Source: Aureococcus anophagefferens (taxonomy: Eukaryota > Sar > Pelagophyceae > Pelagomonadales > Pelagomonadaceae). From it: 64,000 nucleotides of DNA. Below the pieces are notes generated by a model, which saw only the letters and a program-made list of their open reading frames with translations, was not told the DNA's origin and did not search any database. The stretch covers positions 1,915,699 to 1,979,698 of the forward strand of contig NW_008705566.1 of NCBI RefSeq assembly GCF_000186865.1, written 5' to 3'. Shown here one piece after another: positions 28,712 to 38,000 of the stretch. Numbering within the stretch: position 1 is the first letter of the stretch; every line of letters starts with the position of its first letter. Position numbers and translations under genes: made by a program.

Positions 28712-30298
28712 ATGCAGACCAACAAGCGCCAGCTCACGATGATGGAGATGATGACGCGCAAGCGCGACGGCGTCGGCGCCGCGCCGCGCGCGGCCCCGGG
28801 GCCGCCGCAGCCCGACGCGCTCGACGAGAAGCTCGCCGCCGCGAACCGCGTCTTCTTCGGCCACGGGTCCTTCCGGCCCGGCCAGCAGCGGGCGATCCGC
28901 GGCGCGCTGCACGGCCGCGACGTCGTCGTCGTGCTGCCGACGGGCGGCGGCAAGAGCCTCTGCTACCAGCTTCCCGCGCTGCTCACGCCGGGCGTGACGA
29001 TCGTCGTGAGCCCGCTGCTGAGCCTCATCGAGGACCAGGTGTCGGCGCTGCTCGGCGCGGCCTGCGGCGGCATCCCCGCGGCGCACCTGACGAGCGGCAC
29101 GAAGGAGGCCGCGTCGCGGTCCGTGCTCCACGAGCTGCACAAGGCGGGCGAGGGCCGCGGCGAGTTGGGCCTCAAGCTCCTCTACGTGACGCCCGAGCGC
29201 CTCGCGGCGTCGCCGACCTTCGGCGAGTGTCTGGCGAAGCTCCACCGGCGCCGGCTGCTCGCGCGGTTCGTCGTCGACGAGGCGCACTGCGTCTCCGAGT
29301 GGGGCCACGACTTCCGGCCCGACTACCGCAAGCTGGGGAACCTGCGGCGGTCCTACCCCGGCGTGCCCTTCATGGCCCTGACGGCGACGGCGACGCCGGC
29401 CTGCGAGGCGGACCTGCGCAAGTCGCTGAAGATCGCGCCCGACGCGCTCGCGCACCGCACGTCGTCGGACCGGCCGAATCTGCACTTCGCCGTCGAGGAC
29501 TACAGCGAGGGCGACGCGAACGACGTCCGCGAGGCCGTCGTCGACTTCGTGAAGCGGCGCCCGGGCCAGTGCGGCATCGTCTACTGCATGACGCAGGCCG
29601 ACGCGGAGGCGTGCGCGGACCTGCTCTCGGAGCGCTGCGACGACGTGAAGGCGGCGCACTACCACGCGGGCCTGAGCCCCCTCAACCGGCGCGTGACCCA
29701 GGCCGCGTGGCAGGCGGGCCAGGTCCACGTCGTCTGCGCGACCATCGCCTACGGCATGGGCATCGACAAGGCCGACGTCCGCTACGTCGTCCACGCGTCG
29801 CTCGCCAAGTCGCTCGAGGGCTACTACCAGGAGGCGGGCCGCGCGGGCCGCGACGGCGCGCCGAGCCTCTGCGCGCTCTACTACCGGCGCCAGGACGTCG
29901 CGAAGATCCGGAAGCTCGTGACGGGCTTCGGGCGCATGAAGCGGCGCGGGCCGCGGCTCCAGCGCGACCTCGACAAGCTCGACGACATGGTCAGGTACTG
30001 CGAGACGCCGCGGAGCTGCTGCCGCCGGCAGCGGCTCGTCGGCCACTTCGGCGCGGACCCGGGGCCGGGCAACGGCGACCGGCCCTGCTGCGACCTCTGC
30101 GACCGCCGCGCGGGCGCCGCGGCGCCGCCGCGCGCCGCGCCCGCGGCGCCGCGGCGCGGCCCGCCGCCCGTGCCGGGCCGCGCGCGGGGCCCGCCGCCGG
30201 TTCGCGCGCCGAAGCCCGCGGACGTCGTCGACCTCCTCGGCGGCTTCTCGAGCGACGAGGAGGTCGCCTACCCGACGCGGAAGCGGCGCGCGCGCTAA
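28712..30298 (+). CDS. RecQ-family DNA helicase
   Basis: 528 residues. All superfamily-2 motifs are present: FGHGSFRPGQQRAIRGAL (motif 0), LPTGGGKSLCYQLPALL (Walker A, about 75), FVVDEAHCVSEWGHDFRP (DEAH, about 186), MALTATATP, GIVYCMTQ, IAYGMGIDKADVRYVVH and QEAGRAGRDG (about 372). After it comes the zinc domain (CETPRSCC ... CCDLCD), but no winged helix or HRDC is recognised; the last 60 residues are Ala/Pro/Arg-rich. It unwinds DNA 3' to 5' in replication-fork and recombination repair. The short layout is like RECQL5 or RecQ1. The N terminus KRQLTMMEMM weakly resembles a PCNA-binding PIP box with Met for the aromatics. Confidence 0.92.
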   Translation: MQTNKRQLTMMEMMTRKRDGVGAAPRAAPGPPQPDALDEKLAAANRVFFGHGSFRPGQQRAIRGALHGRDVVVVLPTGGGKSLCYQLPALLTPGVTIVVSPLLSLIEDQVSALLGAACGGIPAAHLTSGTKEAASRSVLHELHKAGEGRGELGLKLLYVTPERLAASPTFGECLAKLHRRRLLARFVVDEAHCVSEWGHDFRPDYRKLGNLRRSYPGVPFMALTATATPACEADLRKSLKIAPDALAHRTSSDRPNLHFAVEDYSEGDANDVREAVVDFVKRRPGQCGIVYCMTQADAEACADLLSERCDDVKAAHYHAGLSPLNRRVTQAAWQAGQVHVVCATIAYGMGIDKADVRYVVHASLAKSLEGYYQEAGRAGRDGAPSLCALYYRRQDVAKIRKLVTGFGRMKRRGPRLQRDLDKLDDMVRYCETPRSCCRRQRLVGHFGADPGPGNGDRPCCDLCDRRAGAAAPPRAAPAAPRRGPPPVPGRARGPPPVRAPKPADVVDLLGGFSSDEEVAYPTRKRRAR

Positions 30299-30322
30299 AC
30301 GCGGAAGCGGCGCGCGCGCTAG
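30275..30322 (+). repeat. 24-bp direct tandem duplication over the RecQ stop codon
   Basis: ACGCGGAAGCGGCGCGCGCG plus CTAA (30275-30298) is followed directly by the same unit ending CTAG (30299-30322). A recent tandem duplication has given the gene a second in-frame stop. Confidence 0.92.
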
Positions 30323-30369
30323 AGGGTCACGGCGGTTAGAAAAGCGCGCGGGGCTCGACCGTGTGCGCC

Positions 30370-32465
30370 CTACTTCATCTGGAGGATGCCCGAGGCGATG
30401 AGCTTCTCGATCTTGGCCTTCATGAGCGGGTCCTGGAGCGCGCGCTGGCCGGCCATCTGGTCGCCGCCGGAGAGGTTGTTGATGACGTCGCGGACCATGG
30501 GGTCCTGGAGGATGGCCTGGATCTCCGGGTCGGCCATGGCGTGCTGCGCGCGCTCCTGGTCGCTGCCCGACGCGGAGTTGATCGCGTGCGTCGTCTTCGC
30601 GAGGCCCTGCTTGCACCTGGGCAGGAAAAGAGAGATTCAAGTTCGCTTCAACATGAGCGTTCCGCGCGCGCGCGTCCCGGAAGAAAGCATCCATGCTTCG
30701 AGACCGTTCCGAGAGATGATCGCTGGTCCAAAAATCAGCCGAAACGAGTGGGAAACGGCCGAGATAGGAGCCTTTGAAGTTGGGAATTTCGCTCTCTTTT
30801 CCTGCCCTGCCCTGCACGCGGCGTTCGCGGGCTCGAGGGCCAGGCCCTTCTTGTACGACTCCAGGGCCTTGTGGTACTCCTTCATGAGGAACTCGAGGTC
30901 GCCCTTCTTCGCGATGGCCTTGACGTAGGACGGGTCCAGATCGAGCGCCTTCTCGCACGCCTGCTTCGCCGCCGCGAAGTTGCCGAGCTTCGTGAGCGCC
31001 GCGGCGAGGTTGTTGTTGTAGGCCGGGTTCTTCGGGTCGCGCTTGATGGCCTCCTCGTAGTGGGGGATGGACTCGGCGAACTTGCCCTCGCGGAACTTGA
31101 CGTTGCCCTCCTCCTTGGCCGCCAAAGCCTTCTCGGGGTCGACGTACGCGGCCGTCTTCGCCTTCTTGATGTCCATCTCGAGGTTCTTGATGAGGCGCTC
31201 CGTGGCCTTGTCGCGGTACTCGACCTGGGCCGACGCGAAGTACTCGAGGCCCCCCGGGAGGTCGCCCTGCTTGACGCGGGCCTTGCCCATGCGGACGTAG
31301 ATCTTGTGCACCTGGGCGGGACAAGGGTGATTCAACGTCGCTTCAACGCGAGTGTTCCGCGCGCGCGCGTTACGGGAAAAGCATCCACGCTTCGAGACCG
31401 TTCCAAGAGATGATCGCTCGTCCAAAAATCAGCCGAAACGAGTGGAAAATGGCCGAGATCGGAGCCTTTGAAGTTGGGAATGTCGCTCTCTTGTCCTGCC
31501 CTGTTGTGCACGAGCTCGTAGTCCGCGCGGTGGTCGCGGCCGACGCGGATGGCCTCCGCGCCCTCGGCGACGACGGCGTCGTAGTCCTTCTTCTCGAAGT
31601 GGACGGCGCACTTGTTGTTCCGGTACGTGACGTCCGTCGGGTCCGCGGCGATCGCGGCGTCGTAGTGCTCGAGCGCGTCGTCGAACTGCTTGGCCTTGTA
31701 GCACGCGTTGCCCTTGGCCTTGTGGGCCAGGGCGACCTGCTTCGCCTCGAAGGCCTGCTGCTCCTCGGGCGTGCGCTCGACCTCGGGCTCGGGCTCGGGC
31801 GCGGGCGCGGGCGCGGGCGGCGGGCTCGGCGCGGGCGCGGCCGCGGACGCGCCCGCGGCCGGGTCGGCGGGGTCGAACTGGTCCGGCGTCGAGATGTTGA
31901 TGCCCAGCGCGAAGCTCAGCACCTCCTGCATGTCGGGGTCCTGGAACATGGTCGACATCATCTGCTGCGGGTTCGCCTGGAGCATGCGGAGCTTCATCAT
32001 GAAATTTTCGTCGCCGAGCTTGTGGCGGAGCGTCGGGTGCTGCGCGAGCCTGGGGATGAGGTCCGGGCCCAGCGCCGCGCCGAAGGGGTTGTTCGCCGCC
32101 GACTGGGCCGCGCCCTTGGCCTTGTTCACGTCGACGACGCCCTGCTTGAGCGCGGCGTCGCCCGGCGCGACGGCGAGGCCCGCCTGGTACGCGGCGTCGG
32201 CCTCGTCGTACTTCTTCATGGCGTGCAGCGCCGCGCCCTTGCGCGAGTAGCCCTTGGCCCACGTCGGGCTCAGCTTGATGCACATGTCCGCGTCGGCCAG
32301 CGCCTTGGCCGGGTCGCCCTTGCTCATGAAGGCCGCCGCGCGGTTGCTGTAGTAGGTGTGCTGCGTGCCGTCGAGGCCGATGGCCGTCGTGTAGTGGGCG
32401 ATGGCGCCGTCGAAGTCCTTCGCCTGGAGGCACTTGTTGCCCGCGGCCTTCGCCTCGTCGGCCAT
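30370..32465 (-). CDS. STI1: Hsp70-Hsp90 organising protein Hop/STI1
   Basis: Three exons (32465-31512, 31311-30818, 30616-30370) give 564 residues, the family's size. TPR1 is at about 3-115 (MADEAKAAGNKCLQAKDFDG), DP1 at about 125-190 (NPFGAALGPDLIPRLAQHPT, MMSTMFQDPDMQEVL), TPR2A at about 250-365, TPR2B at about 385-490 (EEGNVKFREGKFAESIPHYE) and the DP2 tail (DPEIQAILQDPMVRDVINNL ... GILQMK). It bridges Hsp70 and Hsp90 in the cytosol during client transfer. The Ala/Pro/Glu linker after DP1 replaces the charged linker of animals. Both introns are family-A introners with GT-AG ends. Divergent from the F-box/SET gene with 141 bp between. Confidence 0.95.
30617..30809 (-). mobile_element. Introner element family A, copy 3
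   Basis: Element of 193 bp with inverted ends CTGGGCAGGAAAAG and CTTTTCCTGCCCTG. Flanks GCTTGCAC (30609-30616) and CCCTGCAC (30810-30817) match at 6 of 8. The intron on the gene strand is 30817-30617, starting GTGCAG in the target copy and ending CCCAG in the element. Confidence 0.92.
31312..31503 (-). mobile_element. Introner element family A, copy 4, with perfect 8-bp target duplication
   Basis: TTGTGCAC at 31304-31311 is repeated at 31504-31511. The 192-bp element has ends CTGGGCGGGACAAG and CTTGTCCTGCCCTG. The intron (31511-31312 on the gene strand) begins GT in the duplicated target and ends CCCAG in the element, joining DYEL to VHKIYVRMG. High identity to copy 3 in the same gene suggests recent spread. 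Confidence 0.95.
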
Positions 32466-32606
32466 GGTGTCTGCGAGGCGACTCGCTGCGGGCGAATCCC
32501 GTCGATCGAACTCCGGCGGCTTGCGCGATGATGCGCTTCCGCGCGATTGGGTTGATGGTGAACCGGGCTGCTCGTCGATGGTGACCTCGAGAAGGCTGTA
32601 AAGGGC

Positions 32607-34292
32607 ATGTCCTTCAAGGCCTGGCTGGCGCAGCAGCCGGCGCGCGCTGCGCCAGTGCCAGCAATCACGGCACAAGCGCCAGCAGCCGCGGCGCCGGCGC
32701 CGGCAGCCGCGGCGCCAACGCCGGCAACTCCAGTAGCGCCGGCACCAACACAGCATGCGCCTCCACTTTCGTTCAAGGAATTCCTGAAGCGCCGCGCGAG
32801 TGGCAAGCTCGAAGTGCAGCAGCCGCGCGCGGCGCCGGAGGATGACGCCGGCACCGCAGCGCCGGCATCGCAGCAGGAAGACGCCGCCGCGCCGGAACCG
32901 CGGGACGATTCCGCCGCGCCGGAACCGGCTGACGACGCCGCCGTCTCGGGGGACGAGCACGCGGCGACGCCGGAACCGCCGGAGGCCGCCTCGGAGCCGA
33001 TCGACGATGACGCCTCGCGCTACGCAATCATCTACACACACGACGCGTGGCGCGTGCGACGGCGGCGGCGGCCGTTCTGGCGCTGGGTCTTTCGCTGCGT
33101 CGGCGACTGCCCGCGCGCCGCCGAGGGACCCGTCGTCGCGGTCGCCACGACGGCCGAGGCCTGGCGCGAGAAGCGGGCCGTCGACGCGGCGCCCGCGGCT
33201 GTCCGCGAGGGGCGGCCGCAGGCGTCGGGGCTGGCGTCGCTGCCGGCGCCGCTCGTCGCCCTCGTCGTGCTCGCGGCGGCCGAGCGCCAACCTCAGGATT
33301 TCCTAGGGGCAGACGCGCTATCGGTGACCTGTCGCTGGCTCCACGGCACCCTGGACGAGGACTGCTGGCGCCACGTCGTCGAGCGCGACCACGGCGGCGC
33401 GGTGGGCGCCGCGGCGCTCGCAGTCCTTCTCTCGCTGCCGCCGCCGCGCGGCGACGACAACGGGCCCGTGCCCGCGTTCCTCCGCGACGGCGCGGCGCCC
33501 GTAGCCCCGGGGCCGGCGGCGGCGGCCGACGCGTCGGCGTGCGACCCGTCGACGCGGTCGTCGACGAGCTGGTCCATGCCCGGCGGCGTCCTCGCGCGCG
33601 GCGACGCCGTCGAGGGCGAGCGGCGGCCGCCGATACGGCTCGTCGCGACGGAGGACGGCGTCGCCGCCGTCGTCGGCGTCGCCGTCCGCGCCGGCGCGCT
33701 GATCGGCGACCTCGCGGGCGAGCTCAGCGCCCGGGAGCCGTTCCGGCCCGATCCCGGAGCGCCGAACGCCGCGGCCGACGAGCACGCGGCCCGGGCCGGT
33801 GGGATCCTCGGCGGGGGCATCGCGTCGCTGCTCCGCGATCCGACGCTCCGGCGGTTCTTCGGCGACCGCGGCGAGGTCTACATTGACTGCTTCGACCGCC
33901 GGGCGGCGCACGAGGAGCGAAATTCGCAGTGGCTGCTCAGCGGCGTTACCAAGGGGAACGCGCTCTTGCGGAACGTCCGTCACGCGAACGATCCGGGCGC
34001 GCCCACCGCGGCGACGGCGGCCCCCGAGATCAGAATGACGGCCGAGCGGCACCCGCTCGTCGCGCTGCGAGCCACGCGCGACCTCGTCCCGAACGAGGAG
34101 GTCGTCTGGAACAACCTCCAGGTCATGTCGGGGCCCGTCGTGCAGCAGGCCGCGCGCGACGAGCCCGAGTCCGTGCGCGAGACCCACACGCGGCCCCAGA
34201 CGAACGAGCTCGGGCGCCTCTTCGGCGCGATCGTCGAGGTCAACAAGCGCGTCGTGCGCCGCCAAGGGACGCACATATTGTACGCGTATTAG
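32607..34292 (+). CDS. F-box-like protein with C-terminal SET-like domain
   Basis: 561 residues. An Ala/Pro-rich N terminus (MSFKAWLAQQP repeated as LSFKEFLKRRASG) leads to an F-box-like segment at about 208-260 (LPAPLVALVVLAAAERQPQD, SVTCRWLHGTLDEDCWRHVV). Residues about 342-505 look like a SET domain: VVGVAVRAGALIGDLAGEL, then GNALLRNVRHANDPGAP (in place of GNxxRFxNHSCxPN), then LRATRDLVPNEEVVWNN (in place of RDIxxGEELTxDY). SET domains methylate lysines using SAM. The NHSC motif is RHAND, so activity is doubtful. An F-box with SET would couple SCF binding to a methyl-transferase fold; I know no well-studied example. Both domain calls rest on pattern only. Confidence 0.65.
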   Translation: MSFKAWLAQQPARAAPVPAITAQAPAAAAPAPAAAAPTPATPVAPAPTQHAPPLSFKEFLKRRASGKLEVQQPRAAPEDDAGTAAPASQQEDAAAPEPRDDSAAPEPADDAAVSGDEHAATPEPPEAASEPIDDDASRYAIIYTHDAWRVRRRRRPFWRWVFRCVGDCPRAAEGPVVAVATTAEAWREKRAVDAAPAAVREGRPQASGLASLPAPLVALVVLAAAERQPQDFLGADALSVTCRWLHGTLDEDCWRHVVERDHGGAVGAAALAVLLSLPPPRGDDNGPVPAFLRDGAAPVAPGPAAAADASACDPSTRSSTSWSMPGGVLARGDAVEGERRPPIRLVATEDGVAAVVGVAVRAGALIGDLAGELSAREPFRPDPGAPNAAADEHAARAGGILGGGIASLLRDPTLRRFFGDRGEVYIDCFDRRAAHEERNSQWLLSGVTKGNALLRNVRHANDPGAPTAATAAPEIRMTAERHPLVALRATRDLVPNEEVVWNNLQVMSGPVVQQAARDEPESVRETHTRPQTNELGRLFGAIVEVNKRVVRRQGTHILYAY

Positions 34293-35020
34293 AGGCGGGC
34301 CTAGGGGCTTTCGCTCAGGCGGTTTTGAGCCCGGAGTCGCCCCCCCCTCGGAATCCGCCACTAGATCTATCCCGCCTTAATTGCGGTGTTCCGAGAGACG
34401 GAAAAACAGGCGGAATCGAAGGCGGATTCCGGGTTGACTCACCTGAACGGTTCAGACTCTCACGTCGACCTACGCGCCGGGTTTGCTTGCCCGAGCGGAC
34501 TCTTGCCGCGGGCCTGGGAGTACAGCCCGCGGTGGCCGGCGCCGGCCTCGGTAGAGAAGCGCGGCGGCGGCGGGTTGAGCTCGAGGAGCACGGCTGGGAG
34601 TATGTCCATCGAAATGGGGAGGGCTCTCGCGGGGAGAGTGCGGAGGGAAGATCGTCGAGATCCGTGTGCGACACACTGCCATCCCGAGGGGTTGCCGCTC
34701 CGGGCCGGTCGACGCCCGAGGACGCGGGAGGTTGTGGCTCTGGATCCGTCGGGCCCGGCCCGGTTTCGGGACCCGTCCGCGCCCGGGAGCCCGCGATCGC
34801 GCCGGCGTAGTACGTTACGGGGCGCCGCGGCCCCGGCTTGGGAGACTTGAACTATTAATTAGATTTGGGGCGCACGTTGGGACGACCTGCGTCGCGCCCG
34901 TGGCGGGGGGTAGCTCAACCCCCCCCCCCCCCCCCCCCGCGCGGGGACCACGACCGGACCTCCTCATCGCGTGTTGGCGCAGGGGGCGCTCCGACCCGGC
35001 CCTCGCGAAGCGTGGCGCCC
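34293..35020. other. Intergenic, 728 bp, with a 20-C homopolymer
   Basis: Convergent interval between the F-box/SET and armadillo genes. A run of twenty C is at 34919-34938, followed by GCGCGGGG. The reading frames here are Arg/Pro/Gly-rich shadows. No RNA gene is recognised. Confidence 0.65.
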
Positions 35021-38000
35021 TTACTCGGCGGAGCGCGGCGGGTGGCTCGAGTCCGCGGACCCCGGCGGGGGCGTCGACGCCATGGAGTCGTCGTGGTCGT
35101 GGTGGTGGCCGTGCTTCTTGTGCTTCTTGTGGCTCGTGTCGACGTCGTGGCCCGACTCGGACGCGAGGTTGAGGATGCGCTGGTGCTCGTCGACGCGGAC
35201 GGCCGGCGGCGCGAGGTCGGGCCGCTCGGGGAGCTTGGGGAAGGCGATGGGGATGATGTCGTCGGCGGCGAAGGCGTCGTCGCCGCCGATCGTGTCCTGC
35301 TGGACCGCGACGTCCATGAACGTCTCCACGAGCGCCGGGGGCGTCACGTTCTCGAGCATCGTGTTGCCGCGCTCCTGCTCCGCGAGGCCCGCGGACCGCC
35401 GCGGCGGGAGCGTGTCCGCGCAGGCCTTGGAGGCCATCTTTCGCAGGGCCTGCGTCGCGAAGGCCTCGTGGTGCTCGCGGCTCACGGAGAACCAGTCCGG
35501 CTCCGGCGGCCGCTGGCGGAGCAGGTTGCCGTCGTCCTCGGGGATCTTCAGCAGCTCGGCGACGCTCGCGTGCTTGCCCATGCCCGACGCGCCGAGGATC
35601 GTGCGCACCTTGCCGGACATGGCGCGCGTCACGGCCTTGGGCTGGATCGTCACGGACGACGCGAGCGACGCGTCCTCGCCCTCGAGGCCCGCGATCTCGA
35701 GGCCGTCGCCCAGCAGCCCGTGGTCACCGCCGCCCTCGCCCAGCAGCCCGTGGTGGTCCAACCCGTGGCCGCCGTGGGACTCGTGGCCCGGCTCCAGCGC
35801 GTCGCCCTCGCGCTTGAGCTGCCGCTTCGACGGGCTCGCGGCCGCGGACGCGGCCGACGCGGTCGCGAGCGACGCGATGGGGATGCCGCCGTCCTCCGCG
35901 GGGCCGAAGGTGATGCCCAGCAGCGCCGCGACGTCGCCGGGCTGCACGTCCGTGTGGCTGCTCAGGTTGCTCAGCGCCACGGAGCACCAGTTCTGCGTCG
36001 TCTCGTTCGAGAAGTGCTCCGCCATGTGGACGAGCGCGTGCACCGCGCCCTGCTCCACCATGGCCTCGCGCGCGTTCGCCGCCTTGCAGAAGCTCAGGTT
36101 GCACAGCGCCGCGGCGGCGCACTGGCGCGCGGGGCCCCGGCACGCGGGGACGAGCGCGGCGACGCGCGCGACCGCGCCGTCGGCGATGAGCTGCTCGCGG
36201 TGCCGCGCCGAGTACAGCGTCAGGTGGAACAGCGTCGTCAGGATGCGCCAGGTGCCGTGGCGGTCGTCGGCGACGCCCGGCTCGCCCGTCAGCACGAGCG
36301 CCGCCTCGCCCGCGCCGTCCTCGAGCAGGTCCGTCGCGAGCCGCTCCGTCCGCGCGAGGTTCGCGAGCGCGACGGCCGCGTCCGGCGCCACGGGCGCCCG
36401 CTCCGCCGCCGTGACGCCCTCGCCGCAGATCTGCTCCACGACGAGCATGGCGCCGCCGTCGCCGACGATCTCCGGCTGGACCTCGTCGCAGAACGTGAAC
36501 TGCTGGATCGCGGCGACGCACATGCGCGGCACGTCGCGGAAGAGCTCCGGCAGGCTCCCGTTGCGCCGCCGGCCCGCGACGTGGCGGCCTAAGATCACCA
36601 GCGCCGTGACGGCGCGCTGGGACACGATGGCCGGCACCTCGTCGTGGGACGACGCGAGGTAGAGCAGCCCGCGCGCGAGCGCGTCCGCGAGCTCGTCGCG
36701 CGTCGCCGCGTCCCGGAGGCACACGGACACGAGCGCCGTCGCCGCGCCGGCCTTGACCAGGGGCGCCCGCAGCTCCTCGTGGATGGCCAGGCACGTGATC
36801 GCGCGCACGGCGACCATGGCCACGTCCGCGCCGTGCGACATGATGAGGTGCACGGGCACGGGCGCGACGCCGTCGTTGACGAGGCGCCGGATCTCGTAGG
36901 GGTCGCCGCGCGCGCCCAGCGCGGCGAGGGCGTGGGCCGACGCCAGCGCCGCGTCGTCGTCGCCCTGGATGGCCAGCACCTTGACGACGTTGAGCCCGCC
37001 CGTCCGCACGGCCTCGGGCGCCGACTCGCCGTGCGTCAGCAGCGAGCACACCGCGAGCCCCGCCGTGAGCCGCGTCGACCGCGTCCGCGAGCGGAGGAGC
37101 GTGTACATGCCGTGGAGCACCTTGTTCTTCGCCTCCACGAGCACGCGCCGCCCGCAGGACCGGTCCGCGACCGCCGCGAAGAGCGCGCCGACGAGCGCGA
37201 GCGTCGGCTCGTCGTCCTGGGCCGCGAGCAGCGCGAAGGCGTGGACGAAGCCCATGTTCGGCTGCAGCGCCCGCAGCCCGCCGCCACCGGGCTCCTTCTT
37301 CTTCTTCGCGTCGTCGGCGGCGACGGACGCGCGCCGGGCCTCGCGCTCGCGCGCCTCGATGGCCGCCTCGAGCAGGTACGTCAGCGTCGGCGGCGTGCAG
37401 ATGTTCCAGAAGGCCTGGGCGCAGCAGCGCCGCGTCGGCACGGCGTTCTGCGGCGTGTCCGCCGCGCACGCCAGATTGCAGAGGCACCGCGCGATGTCGT
37501 TCTGCATGTCCTCCGAGTAGGACTCGCTGAGCCGCGCGAGCGCGCTGACGATGCCCTGCTCGACGAGCTGGCAGCGCCGCGTCTCGTTGTTGTCCGAGGA
37601 GATGTTGCAGAGCGTCGTCGCGCAGCGCCGCGTCGTGATCGTCTCCACGACGCTCGTCAGGTTCGACTGGCACGTGAGGCAGATCTCGAGCACGGCCCCG
37701 AGCGCCCCCGCCTCCTGGAGCTGGGCGCGCGCCTCGGGCTCGAAGCTCAGCGACGCCAGCGCCGCGCAGCAGCCGCCGACCAGGGCGCCGTTGCACGCCT
37801 CGACCCACTCGCCCGCGAAGCCGCCCGTGAAGCCGTGGAGGTCCGTGTCCTCGTGCGTGTGGCGAATCAACACGCGCGCCACGTCCGTGATGGGGCTCCA
37901 CATGCCGCCCTCCGTGAAGGCGTCGCGCACGGACCGCGAGAACGCGATGTTCGCGAGCGCCGTCGCGCAGCTCGCCTGGACGCTCAGGATGCCGCTCTTG

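Noticed and set aside
28652..31324. 890-aa minus-strand ORF over RecQ
   Set aside because: Arg/Ala/Gly-rich antisense shadow; RecQ motifs are on the plus strand.
34919..34938. Run of 20 C as a G-quadruplex or telomere
   Set aside because: A plain homopolymer without the (T)TAGGG-type repeat; more likely slippage or an assembly problem.
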